Source: Naematelia aurantialba | Lineage: Eukaryota; Basidiomycota; Tremellomycetes; Tremellales; Naemateliaceae | NCBI GenBank assembly: GCA_021527695.1 | Contig: JAKFAO010000009.1 | Location: 806,001-870,000, forward strand | Reading direction: 5' to 3' | DNA: 64,000 nucleotides | Shown here: in pieces, positions 31,021 through 41,028 of the stretch | Layout: every line of letters starts with the position of its first letter | How positions within the stretch are numbered: the first letter of the stretch is position 1 | The notes under the pieces: generated by a model | The model's database searches: none | Told to the model about the DNA's origin: nothing | Seen by the model: the letters and a program-made list of their open reading frames with translations, nothing else | Position numbers and translations under genes: made by a program

Positions 31021-32919
31021 CTAAACAAAGACGCCCATACCGCCTCCGACGACTCCCAGCACGCTGGCCGCGAGTGCCAGCCACACCGCGCGTCCACCGA
31101 CCATGTCAACTCCCCGCCCAGCCGCTCCGAGGGCGCTGTTAGTGCCTGACGCTTGGTTGCCGGAGGCACTGCTCGTCGCGCTGGCTGTCGAGCCCACGGT
31201 CCCGGCCGTGATGGTGTTGATTGGCGCTGAGACGCCGTTCAGGCTGGCCACGAGGTCGAACGGCGCATCGCTATTCGAGTCGTAGTAATCCAGCAGGATG
31301 TGGTTGGGGTTGCGCCTGCGAGAGTCAGCATCGTCCCGACAATAGTCTCGTCAGCACGCCGCTGCATGGGGCACACGAGGTCCGCTGAGGCTGCAACTTA
31401 CCCCCAGAGAGCAAGGCAGTTGGAGACGTGGGTGCCGATGCTGTCTTGCGAGTTGGTCGTGTTGAGAGCCTCCTTGTCCGGGACCCAGAATTGAGTGCCA
31501 CCGATGGTGTATGTCTGAGTTCGTCAGCGAGCAGTCACGACAGGATACGAGGCGGTCCAGGGCTCACGGTATCGAGAAAGTGGTTGACCATCATCATCTG
31601 ACTGCTTGCGCTCCCGCTCGTGCGGTTGACTGCACACCCCCAGGTCGTGTCCGTGACGTCTGGCATCTCATCAGCGAACCTCCTCGAGCAGCGAAGGACA
31701 ATTGGATGATGGCCAGAAGGAAGGTAGGATATCAACGGGGAAGGAAGGATGAACGACGGATGAACGAAGGAGCGAAGAAAGCAAGGAAACGAGGAAACGA
31801 GGGAGCAAGGAAGAAGGAAGAAGAAAGTAAGGAAACGAGGAAATACGGAAGAAGCAAGAAGAAAGAAGGAAGGAGACAACCCACCATAGGCATCCTCAAA
31901 CATGTTTGAAAACTCGTCGATGATCCAAGGGACCGACGAGAAATCCGCATCATAGTCCATGATCACGACGAGCGGCGTTCCCGCATCGATGAGGGTACCG
32001 AGTGACGGCCAGTCGGAGAGGGCGATGGCGGCGGAGGATGGCAAGTAAACTTTCGTGTCGAGGCCGGCAGCGGAGAATGCCGAAAGGTACGAGGTGGGCG
32101 GGAGGTTGTCCGAGTTGACCATGATGAGCGTGACCACTGTTTGCGTCAGCCTGGCGTCCTGCGTGGATGTTGAGCAGTACGGGCTGGCGGTCCTGCGTGG
32201 ATATTGCAGTACGGGCTGGCGATCCTGCGTGGATATTGGGGCAGTACGGGACGCTGCAGCAGACAGACAGGAGAAGAACGCAAAGCGCCAGGGGCATAGA
32301 TGACACCAACTCACCATCCTCGGTGTTTGAGTTCAGCCACGACGTGACGTCTTTGAGGTAATCCGACAGCAGCCCGCCATCCAGCAGAGTCTGCGCCACA
32401 TCAGCGCTGCGACGTGCTCGACTCGCGCCTATCCAGGCCGCCACGACTCACACATGAGGTGTGGCACAGGTGGATCCCGTCGCTCGCGTTGTGCGCTTGG
32501 ACCTGCAACGTGCGCACGCCGTCCCTCTGCAGCAGGAGAAAACAAGCACACGCCACGTCAGCATCAGATTTGGTAGATTGGTAGATGGGGTAGATGGGGT
32601 AGATCAGGTAGATGGGGTAGGTGGGGTATATTGGGTAGATCAGGTATGTCGGGTAGCCCAGGCCGGATCGGACTGCGTCGGATCGAGTGAAATCGACAGA
32701 GGCTCGACTCACCAGCTGCTGCGTGACGTCCTTGTCCTGGTTGTCCGCGACGTTCGTGCCGACGCCGTACGAGTCGTGCGCGCCGATGAACGTGACGTTC
32801 GAATACAGCCTGTCGCACAGCTCGGCATGGCCGTTGCATGTCGTTGCTGCGAGTGTTGCCGTGGCGCTCACCAAGGCCAGAGCGGCGGCGGCGAGAGCGA
32901 ATGGCGTCCGCGACACCAT
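31021..32919 (-). CDS. GPI-anchored PI-PLC X-domain-like protein
   Basis: Seven exons: 32919-32713, 32526-32452, 32390-32315, 32136-31885, 31659-31568, 31514-31402 and 31315-31021, 369 residues. A cleavable signal peptide (FALAAAALALVSATATLA) is followed by Cys-bearing NGHAELCDRLYSNVTFIGAHDSYG, whose GAHDS motif matches the first catalytic His region of the PLC-like phosphodiesterase fold. Then RDGVRTLQVQAHN, WLNSNTED, VVTLIMVNSDN and TPLVVIMDYDAD follow. The C-terminus is Ser/Ala/Gly-rich and ends in a hydrophobic helix (AVWLALAASVLGVVGGGMGVFV) with small residues before it, a GPI-attachment pattern. It is probably a cell-wall or plasma-membrane surface protein; true phosphoinositide activity is unproven. 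Confidence 0.88.
31730..31880 (-). repeat. GGAAGGAAGGA-type purine tract in PLC-like intron
   Basis: Imperfect AAGGAAGAA/GAAACGAGG units on the + strand lie in intron 4 (31660-31884) of the PI-PLC-like gene. Confidence 0.8.
32572..32660 (-). repeat. GGTAGATGG-type repeat in PLC-like intron 1
   Basis: About ten imperfect GGTAGATGGGGTAGAT-like units within intron 1 (32527-32712). Confidence 0.85.
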
Positions 32920-33004
32920 GTTGCTTTGGATTGAAGCGACGTCGATGCAGAGGGGCAGAGCGGGAGACAAGACAAGAGGGCTGGCCGTCCGAAAGATAAA
33001 CGCA

Positions 33005-33095
33005 AGGGTGTGCAGCGGTGTGCAGTGGTGTGTAACGGTGTGCAACGGTGTGCAGTGGTGTGTAACGGTGTGCAACGGTGTGGTGCGGTGTGCGA
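33005..33095 (+). repeat. GGTGTGCARYGGTGTG tandem repeat
   Basis: About nine 10-bp units of GTGTGCAGTG/GTGTGTAACG near the 5' end of the PI-PLC-like gene. Confidence 0.9.
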
Positions 33096-33235
33096 CGGTG
33101 GTGGTGCGGTGGCGTGGTGCACTTGGGTGGGAGGGAGACAGGCGCGAAAGGGAGAGGCGAGAAGCAAGGTCAAGCCGGTTGACAATGCGAGTCGGCGCCT
33201 TGGCAGCGCTTGGCGTCGCGTGCGAGGTATGTGTG

Positions 33236-33356
33236 ATCTAGGGATGCCGATGTAGTAGTATACTGGTCTAGGGATGCCGATGTAGTATACTGATCTAGCG
33301 ATGCCGTAGCGTGGTGATCTAGCGATGCCGTAGCGTGGTGATCTAGCGATGCCGGG
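33236..33356 (+). repeat. Minisatellite with ATCTAGCGATGCCG units
   Basis: Five units of CTAG(G/C)GATGCCG followed by TAGTATACTGGT or TAGCGTGGTGAT spacers; the last two full units are nearly identical. Confidence 0.9.
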
Positions 33357-33945
33357 ATACGATGAGCCGAGTGGCAGAAGAGACAATACCTGCCAGTGTC
33401 AGACCAAAGCTATCACGTCTCAATCTGCACAATGACCGCCGTTGCACCGACATGGACAGCACGCACAGAGAGACACGATGGCGCAGTGACCCAAACGTGG
33501 CTTGGACATGTTTCTCGCCTCTGCCTCGGGTGTTTTTGCACCGCCGAGCTGCGGAACCAAAAAACAAAATAAAAAAAGCAGGGGACAATTGAAACACAAA
33601 CAGACGCGCGGTGGAGGCGGCGTTTCAAAGGCACGGAGGCAAATCGAGTGACTCGCCTCGCGTGGTTAGGTATGTTGTATCGTGTGTGGTATCCATGCAA
33701 TCATGTATGCTCACCGTGCTCTATGCTCACCAGCTCTATGCTCAGCTCACTATGCTCGACAGCTCTATGCCCTCCAGCCCTACGCTCTCCAGCTTCCTGT
33801 CGCTGCTATCCCAGAGGCCTCCAGTCACCATCCCCCTCAAAGGAGACGACGGTTCCAACTGACACATCCGGGCGTTGGCACAAGGGGCCCCTTTGCCGCC
33901 TTGCCGGAAGCCCCACGCCAGTCACTCCGCCAGCTCGGGCTCACG

Positions 33946-36900
33946 CTACTCGGCGAACCAGCTCCGACTGCCGCCCACGTTCCCCAGTGACTTTGGCCTC
34001 ACCCGCTTCCCAGTCTGTCCCCTCCCAGACCTAGCGCCTTGCTCGCCCATCGCTGTCGTGGTCGACCGGCGGATAAGCTCCATGTTTGTAGATTGGCACC
34101 TGTCGCATTCCGCCGCCAGCCTGTCAGCCGCTAAGATCGCGTCTTCGATCGGACGCCGGACCGTCGGGTACGCAGGTAGCTGGCCGATCATCTCTGCCGC
34201 TCGTCAGTCCTGTCGTGTCTTTGTTGATCGGTGACCGCGCTCGTGCCGAAGACACCATGTGACCGCTCGCTCGTAGCCAGATTTGCAGTGCATGCTACTC
34301 GCTCGTAGCCGCATACACAAGTAGAACTGCGCTCACCTTGGAAGAGGAGCTTGTACCGTGCTGCACGCTGGATCGGCGCGATGATCTAAATTTATGAGAA
34401 TAGCTTTCAGCCATATCAGAGCACTCACAATGTCCGCCAGCCCGAGCCGATCTTCCTGGTCCTCTTCCCGCCCACCCAGTGCATCAGCAGTACTACGCCT
34501 CCTCGACGTCCCCACGCTCTCTCCCAGACCAGTAGTGATGACACTCCCGATCTCGCTCGCCCACAACCCAATTTCGCTGGTCAGCCGCGCCTCCATCTCT
34601 GAGAACGCCGCAGCCACACCCGCCGGTGAGGGGTCGTGGTCGAAGCGCGTCGACAGTTTCAGCGACAGCGCAAGCAATCTAGGCAGGCGGACGAGCAACA
34701 GGTCTAGCGGGCCGACGGGAGTGACCGAGGTCTCGCGAGAGGCGAGCTTGGCGCGTCGCTCTTCGGAGCTCGCCGAGCTGCTCGGAGCCGTTTTTTGCCG
34801 ACGAAGGCGATGAGAGCTCTTGAGCACGAGTGCGCCGGAGCGCGGCGAAGGCGGCGCGGATTTGATGTCGTCCTTCTGGATCTCGACCGCGGTGCGCACC
34901 ATCTTGCGGCGGGTAAGTATGAGTATGTCTCGCCAAAACACATGAACACACCTCGACACCCCTGAACAGCAGTCTGCCGTGACGCCTCTCGCCCTGCACC
35001 AGCTCTCTAGTCACGAACCATGCTCCTACACTGGCGCCACTTGCTGAATACCTGCCGCTCCAGTCTGCCCGGCCTGTCGGCTCGAGTCTCAGCAGGTTTT
35101 GCGCTTCCCGCTGGAAATCCCAGTCGTTCTGTATGTCCACGAGACTCTGGCGAAATCGTCTCTTGGCCTCGTGTGACGCTAGGTCCTCGTGTACTTCTGT
35201 GGCTGGTGAGCCATCTATGAGCTCCTCGCCGCTGTCAGTATGCACACCGGCAACCTGAAGCGCCGAGCCGTCCAGAGTCCTCGATGCCAGTGCGGATGTC
35301 TGTTGCGGAAGAGGGGAATGTGCCAGTGGCAAATCCGCGGCTCCAAATCGCGAGGCAACGACAGCGCCGAGGTCCACAGACGACCTGGACGCATAAGGTG
35401 TTGAACTGTACACCGTACCGGAGCCTGCAGCTGTGCCTATGCTCTCCTCGATTACTTGATTCTGGCTGAGACTCGCTTGTGGAAGCGAACTAGTGCGAAC
35501 ACGCTTGCTGATGGCGTCGCTGGGTAAGGAAGCGCCATCTCCCATCCCCTTGTTTTTCAAGCTCGCAGGGTGCGACAACTTGTGGCGCCGAGCTTGGGGA
35601 TTGGACATGCGCCATAGCTCTTCTTTCCGATGTGTGGGCAAAGCCGGTGACGGCACATCCGGGACCGTGTATTCAATGTGACTCAGCGGGGTTGGTCGCT
35701 TTCTCACCGGGGACACCATTACAGGCTCCTCGTTCAGGGTATCACCGCCGTGAGGCGTCGTGCGTTGTCGACCAGACGAGCTCAACCTACGCCAAAGTCG
35801 GCCGAAGCTGGATGATCTTTCCGGCGAGGTCGGACCATCCGTGGAAGGCTGGAAAGTGGGTAACGGCGGTCGTGTGACGCTCGTTCGAAGGGAGATTGCC
35901 TCTGCGAGGATTGAGGATGGCGACGATGATCCACGGTACAGCGGTGGTCGTGCCGGTGCAGACCGCTTGATACCATCCGACCACTCTGTCGTTCGGCGCC
36001 TCGTACCTGCCTTGACGTCGCGTGGTGCCTGCAGGCCCGCGAGCGCCTGCTTGATCGCCGCCGACGATCTCGCGATGGCCTCAGAGGCTTCTTCCGCGAG
36101 ATCACCTCTCACCGGTGTGTCTAGACTGAAATGCACCATCCGTGCTGAAGAGACGATCGCCTCTGTTGCTAGTTTGACTTCGCCAATCGAACAGATCGAG
36201 TTGGTGTTGCTCGTGCCTTGTGAGCTCGATCGCGTGCGCGCGAGCTGGAGGAATGCACTATGTTCGCCACTCCCCCGGATATCGGTCGAAGGAAGCGCTT
36301 CAAAGCTACCCGAGGACCGCCGAGCATCGGCAGTCGATCTTAAAGATTCGACGGCATCAACGCGGTCGTCAGAGTTGAGGGGAGTAGGGCCAAGCGGGAT
36401 AGACGGATCGTGCTGGAACACGGGTCTCGCCGTGTCGCCCGAAGAGACACTATGGACCTGTGAGGCCGCCTGCGACGACGGCGTGTGGCACCGGGATTCC
36501 AACGTCCCGTGCGCATTCAGCGGCTCGTGCATAATAATCACGTGCTGTTCAGTGCCCTCGAGCTGCGGCGGCTCGTTCTTCTGGTTCCTCGACTGCGTGT
36601 CTGAGTCCGTCTCGACAGGCCCCTTGTCGAGTTCGCGTGGAGTCTGCACCATACCTGATTCTTCGGTGCGCTGGTAGAGGGTGGACGAGCTGGTAGAGGA
36701 GGAGACGTTGCGACACAGCGTGGAGTTTGCAAAGTGGGCTTCATTTTCTATCAGGGTCGTACCCTGGTCGACGAGATACGAGGACGAATGTTGGTGGGCT
36801 GGCAATGTCGTCAGAGAAGAAGGTACGGTAGTGTCTGTAAACAGTGTGAATATCTGGGGATTGTAGCCTTGTGTCGATGTCGCGGGTGGCGACTCGCCAC

Positions 36901-38161
36901 TGGACGACTGCATCCCAACCAGCTCGATCTCTTGAGATGGACGACTTGGGCGCTTCTTGACGAGCTTGCGGGCTGGGTCTCTAGCAGGCATGATGCCGAC
37001 GGTTCGTGGTGGGACCGAGTGGGCTATCAAAGGCCTGACGGACTCGCCACTCCCGTAAGACGTCATGCTGGGTGCGCTGGATAGAGGGCGCGCTCCCCGC
37101 GGGCTCAGATACGAGGTGGGCGATGATGTGAGGCTTGCATGGCCTGGGGAGTTGACCGCGACGTCCTGCGGCGGATCCTCCAGAGGTGCGGAGGGTGGCG
37201 GTGGGTTCGGGGCGTGACGGGAATGTGCCGCCTCGGTCAGAGGAGTGGCGAATGGAGGCTGGTCATACTTCCCTGGCTCACTTTGGTCCGCGTTTGGCGG
37301 CGACAGTGAGCGTGTTGACTGAGAAGGCGGGGATGGTGGGGAGGGCAAGGTCGGTGTCGATGCCGGCGCGCGCGAGGGAAGATGAACGGCACTTCCGGGT
37401 AGACGTAATACCGAGTCTGTAGGGATTGGGACGGTGCTCCTCGACGGTGGAAGAGGAGTCATCGGCGACTGCTGGGCACTGCGACGATGAGTTAGCGAGT
37501 CAGACACCGCCAAGTCGACTTACGGTGACGGAACGGAAGGCGCGAGGCGGAGCTTGGTCGATACCCCCCATTCGTCTGTGGTTTCCGTGCTGGCTCCTTG
37601 GACGAAATGCTTCGAGGCGGCGGGTGTGGACGGCGTGAGTGTGCCGTGAGGTCGGGAGCGTGAATGCCTGCGCAGACTTTTGATCCGCTCCAGAGCTCCA
37701 ACCAGCGTGTCAGTGGCATAAGTCAGAGATCTACGCTCCTTCCTGCCCTGCCCGGCCTGTTTGGCCTTGGCGCTGTCCTTCGCCTTTGAGGTGTCGCTTG
37801 CCGCCTTTGAGGTGTCGCTCGTCGCCTTTGAGGTGTCGCTCTTCGCATTTGAGGTATCGTCTTTTCCGGGGGGGCGATCGTCATTTGAGACGGCCCCGTT
37901 GGCCATGGGTTTGATACCAGGAGGTGGGCTTTCACTGGGTCGATGCTGGTCGTTCTCCGGTATCGAGGCCAGTGAGGTGAGTGAGACGCGTGGGCGTGAT
38001 GCAGAGGTGGGAGGGGGGACGAGCAGCCCAAAGTCAGTGGTCGATGCTGATGCCGGTATGGAGGCGGTATCGACGAGGTGTGGGGAGGACAGTGAGGGCG
38101 TCGAGCGAGATACAGGGAGAGCGAGCGAGAAGCGTCGGGATTTGGACTTTGCGAGCTTCAT
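33946..38161 (-). CDS. Large RhoGEF (DH domain) protein
   Basis: Five exons: 38161-37524, 37478-34952, 34902-34429, 34385-34337 and 34193-33946, about 1311 residues. The first about 1000 residues are Ser/Pro/Thr-rich and disordered, with a SDTSKAT/SDTSKAA repeat near residues 100-130. The C-terminal part is a DH domain: AWFVTRELVQGERRHGRLLFRGVE (helix 1), LLLVRLPRLLALSLKLSTRF, EARLTSEIGLWASEIG, and the signature IIAPIQRAARYKLLFQEMIGQLP followed by IEDAILAADRLAAEC. The domain is interrupted by two Ser/Arg-rich insertions. The frame ends about 30 residues after the DH helix, leaving no PH domain. It probably activates a Rho/Cdc42 GTPase in polarity or cell-wall signalling. Confidence 0.85.
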
Positions 38162-39405
38162 CCTTGGAGCATTCCACTGAGCGTGTGTCCCTCGACTGAA
38201 GGAGCCAGTTGACGAGCGGGGTGACGAGCGAGCGTGAAGAACGGTGGTGTCGACCGAGTGTGAAGAACGGTGCCGACGAGCGAGTGGTGAAGAAGGAGGG
38301 AGAGCGAGTTGTAAGGGGAGAAAGCTCCGTGTCAAAGGTCGAGAGGAGACGGTGTGTGGTGGTCGAGAACGACGATGGAACTACAAAGGACGTCCCAGTC
38401 GGCCGTCGGGTATCTCGCCACGCACACCAGCGCACACCAGCGCACGCCAGTGTACACCAACGCACACCAACGCAGCTCAATGTACCGCCAAATCAGCACC
38501 AGCCCAGGCCAATGTAATGCCAAAGCGAAAAGTGATGGTCAAAGGCTGATGACGGTGTGACGATGATGGTGTGACGACGACGGTGACTAGATGATGATAG
38601 GACGCCGTGTATGTAGACAGGATCAACGCACAGCGGACCATGCATGCCCAGCTAGGCAATGGCGCGGGGCCTCCAGTGTGGAGCCCTGCCTTACACTTAC
38701 TCCTCCTTGTACTCGTATGCCTACTCCCACTCCCACTCCCACTCCTACTCCTACTCCTGCTCCTCCCAACGACCGCGACATCAACGGAGCCAGAGGGACG
38801 AGCGCCACACGGACCCTCGGTCCACATGCCGCCAGACGTATCCGGCCTGCGATCCTAGCCTAGCTCGGCCCCCTCGGCCCCAGAGAAAGGCAGCGTTACT
38901 CTGCTCGACCGCTTCCCACTCTAGTGGATCGTGTGGCATTTGCGTAATATCCGAGCTTCACCTCCCTCGATGCGAGATTACTGCCGAGTCTCAGTGCACC
39001 ATGTCCCGCCGCCTAGTTGCCAAACGTGTCGCTCGCCGTACCACCGCACGCTGCTTGCTGGGCCGTATACGTATACCCGCTGATCCACGCCGTTGCGCCA
39101 TACTGCCACAAGACCCAATGTGCAAGACAAGGACAGTACGATCGCACACAGACGCTCGTATCCTAGACTCAACTCGCCCGCCGTCAAGCTTATCCTTATC
39201 CGCATCCGCGAGCCTCTGCACCGTTCCGACGGAACTGCATCCCTCACCGTCCATCAAGATGCCTGCCGCTGGTGGGCAAGATACATGTCAAGATGCATAC
39301 CGCCGGTGGTGCAAGATACCCATGGCCTTGACATAGCCATGCTTACCCAGAATCACAAGGGACCACAAGGTACCACACACAGTCTTCAAAGGGCGCCCGA
39401 ATCCA
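38162..39405. other. Intergenic region, no supported gene
   Basis: Upstream of the RhoGEF and downstream of the SR/RGG locus. It includes CACACCAGCGCA repeats (38420-38480) and CTCCCACTCC/CTACTCCTG runs (38720-38765). A 226-codon + frame spans the repeats but has no known motif and is likely spurious. Confidence 0.5.
38418..38482 (+). repeat. GCACACCAGC tandem repeat
   Basis: Five or six imperfect units of CGCACACCAG, in the upstream region of the RhoGEF gene. Confidence 0.8.
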
Positions 39406-41028
39406 TCACCGCCGATCATAACCCCCCCTGCCTCGACCACCTCGACCGCCAGCTCCGCCGCGCCCTCCCCAGCCTCCGCCGCCGCGGCCACCTCGACCGC
39501 CCCTCCCTTCGTGGGACCTACCGTCTTGGCCTGACCGAGCCTCATAGCCTGGCCTCCCGTAGCCTGGCCTCCCGTCTTGACCAGACCGAGCCTCATAGCC
39601 TGGCCTCCCGTAGCCTGGCCTCCCGTCTTGACCAGACCGAGCCTCGTAGCCTGGCCTCCCGTCTTGGCCTGACCGACCATCGTAGCCTGGCCTGCCTTCT
39701 TGGCCTGACCGAGCCTCGTAGCCGACTGAGCGAGCCTCGAAACCCGCCGAAGAACCACGACGGCCAGACGCTCGCGGGTCATACAGATGCTCGTGGGCTT
39801 GGCCTCCAGGATGACCGCCATTCGCTCCTGGATACCCGCGACCATGCTCGTATTCGTGCCCGTGCCCGTGCCCGTGCTCGTGTCCTTGCGCGTGAGGATG
39901 GTAACCCCCTCTTCCGCGGGCGTGTCTACCTGAAAAGCTCTTCGGGGGAGGCGAGTGCTGACGATCGTAATCGTCAGGAGGCCGGCGGTACCCTCCCTCT
40001 GGTCGGGCGGGTGGCGGCGTCGGCCGCCGCGCCGGGCGCTCGTACCCTCTTGGCGGGGACGGTGGCCGTGGCGGTGGATATTCGTGGGCAGGCGCGTTGC
40101 CCGGAGGCGGCGGCGGAAATGCATAGTACTGTCCAGGAGGAGGCGGGGGAGGCGGTGGCGGAATCAGGGCCGCCGCAGACGCAGAGACCACCTGCGCTTC
40201 GAGCTGGGCTATCTGCGCTTTCAGGGCCGCCAAGGTCTGAACTACCGCCGGAATAGCCGCAGGCGGTGCGGGCGAGTACGCCTGGGAGTGCATCTCGTAG
40301 TGCCGGTGAGATCCGTCTCTGCTGTACCTATCAAAGACGTCAGCAGGATACTCCAGGCGGAGGATGAGAGGATGAGACACTAACGGATCAGTAAACGAGC
40401 TCGCTCGAGGGTCTGACGGATACTGGGCGGCCGCACTGTGCGCTGCGGATTGAAGATCCCAGCGGTATGGGGTCGAGGATGCCTCGTACCGCCTGCCTGC
40501 CTCTTGATTCGAGTGAGCATGAGGGGTAGCATGAGGGGGAGGGGCAGCTGCGGATCCATACGAGAGGGAGCTTGATGGCCGATCATGCAGAGGATGTGCG
40601 TGCGGACTTGGAGGGCGGCGATAGCGTTCCGGGCTCGGTGGTCGGCGATAGGACGGTGCAGGACTGGGACCGCGACGCGAGGCTGGTGTGGGGCTGGTCG
40701 TGCGCCGATTCGGCGGACTGCGACTCGGCGCACGCCTATACGACTGGGCAGGAGTAGGAGCGGGGCGGACGCTTGGAGTGGGACTGTATGTGCGTCGCGG
40801 TGGATCCGTCGCTAGAGGACTGCGAGACCTACCGTATGCTCGCGGATCTGGCGGCGTGGGGGACGGTCGCTCAAGTAGCGGACCACGACGAGGCGGCGAC
40901 AGATGTCGGGAGGCGCGATAGCTCTCCAGTGCAGGATTCGACGGCTGACGGGGTGGGGATGTCTGACGCAGAGGAGACAGGCGCCTGTGTGAATATGAGC
41001 TGATGTATAGACGATATAAGACGGAGAA
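39406..41028 (-). CDS. SR/RGG-type low-complexity protein, 3' segment
   Basis: Two exons, 41028-40385 and 40327-39406, joined in phase (GTTAGT donor, GATAG acceptor). The first half is dense in RSP/RRP/SP dipeptides (YRRPPSPERYRRPPSPH, RTYSPTPSVRP). A short coiled segment AVVQTLAALKAQIAQLEAQVV follows, then poly-Pro, a His/Gly-rich part (GHEHGHGHGHEYEHG), about six RSGQDGRPGYEA repeats, and a terminal GRGGRGG cluster. This composition suggests an RNA-binding or splicing-related nuclear protein. There is no in-frame ATG before about 40260. The frame is continuous with the upstream segment (41029-42375) except for one TGA, so this may be the C-terminal part of that gene. Confidence 0.55.
   Translation of the reverse strand, partial: FSVLYRLYISSYSHRRLSPLRQTSPPRQPSNPALESYRASRHLSPPRRGPLLERPSPTPPDPRAYGRSRSPLATDPPRRTYSPTPSVRPAPTPAQSYRRAPSRSPPNRRTTSPTPASRRGPSPAPSYRRPPSPERYRRPPSPHAHPLHDRPSSSLSYGSAAAPPPHATPHAHSNQEAGRRYEASSTPYRWDLQSAAHSAAAQYPSDPRASSFTDPLVSHPLILRLEYPADVFDRYSRDGSHRHYEMHSQAYSPAPPAAIPAVVQTLAALKAQIAQLEAQVVSASAAALIPPPPPPPPPGQYYAFPPPPPGNAPAHEYPPPRPPSPPRGYERPARRPTPPPARPEGGYRRPPDDYDRQHSPPPKSFSGRHARGRGGYHPHAQGHEHGHGHGHEYEHGRGYPGANGGHPGGQAHEHLYDPRASGRRGSSAGFEARSVGYEARSGQEGRPGYDGRSGQDGRPGYEARSGQDGRPGYGRPGYEARSGQDGRPGYGRPGYEARSGQDGRSHEGRGGRGGRGGGGWGGRGGAGGRGGRGRGGYDRR
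39530..39735 (-). repeat. Coding tandem repeat RSGQDGRPGYEA
   Basis: Six or so nearly identical 36-39 bp units and GYGRPGYEA variants within the last exon of the SR/RGG locus. Some units are shortened by 12 bp, keeping frame. Confidence 0.9.

Larger units (their letters stand above)
32920..33945. other. Intergenic region with two minisatellites
   Basis: Upstream of the PI-PLC-like gene and downstream of the RhoGEF. It contains GTGTGCAACGGTGTGCAGTG repeats (33005-33095) and CTAGCGATGCCG(TAGCGTGGTGAT) repeats (33236-33356). Short open frames here are not supported as genes. Confidence 0.55.

Noticed and set aside
38659..39336. 226-codon + strand open frame
   Set aside because: Begins in Tyr/Ser/His codons generated by CTCCCACTCC repeats, has no motif and no splice partner.
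39288..40256. Long open frames antisense or out of frame to the RGG exon
   Set aside because: They come from the GC-rich repeats of the RGG/RSGQDG coding region read in the wrong frame or strand.
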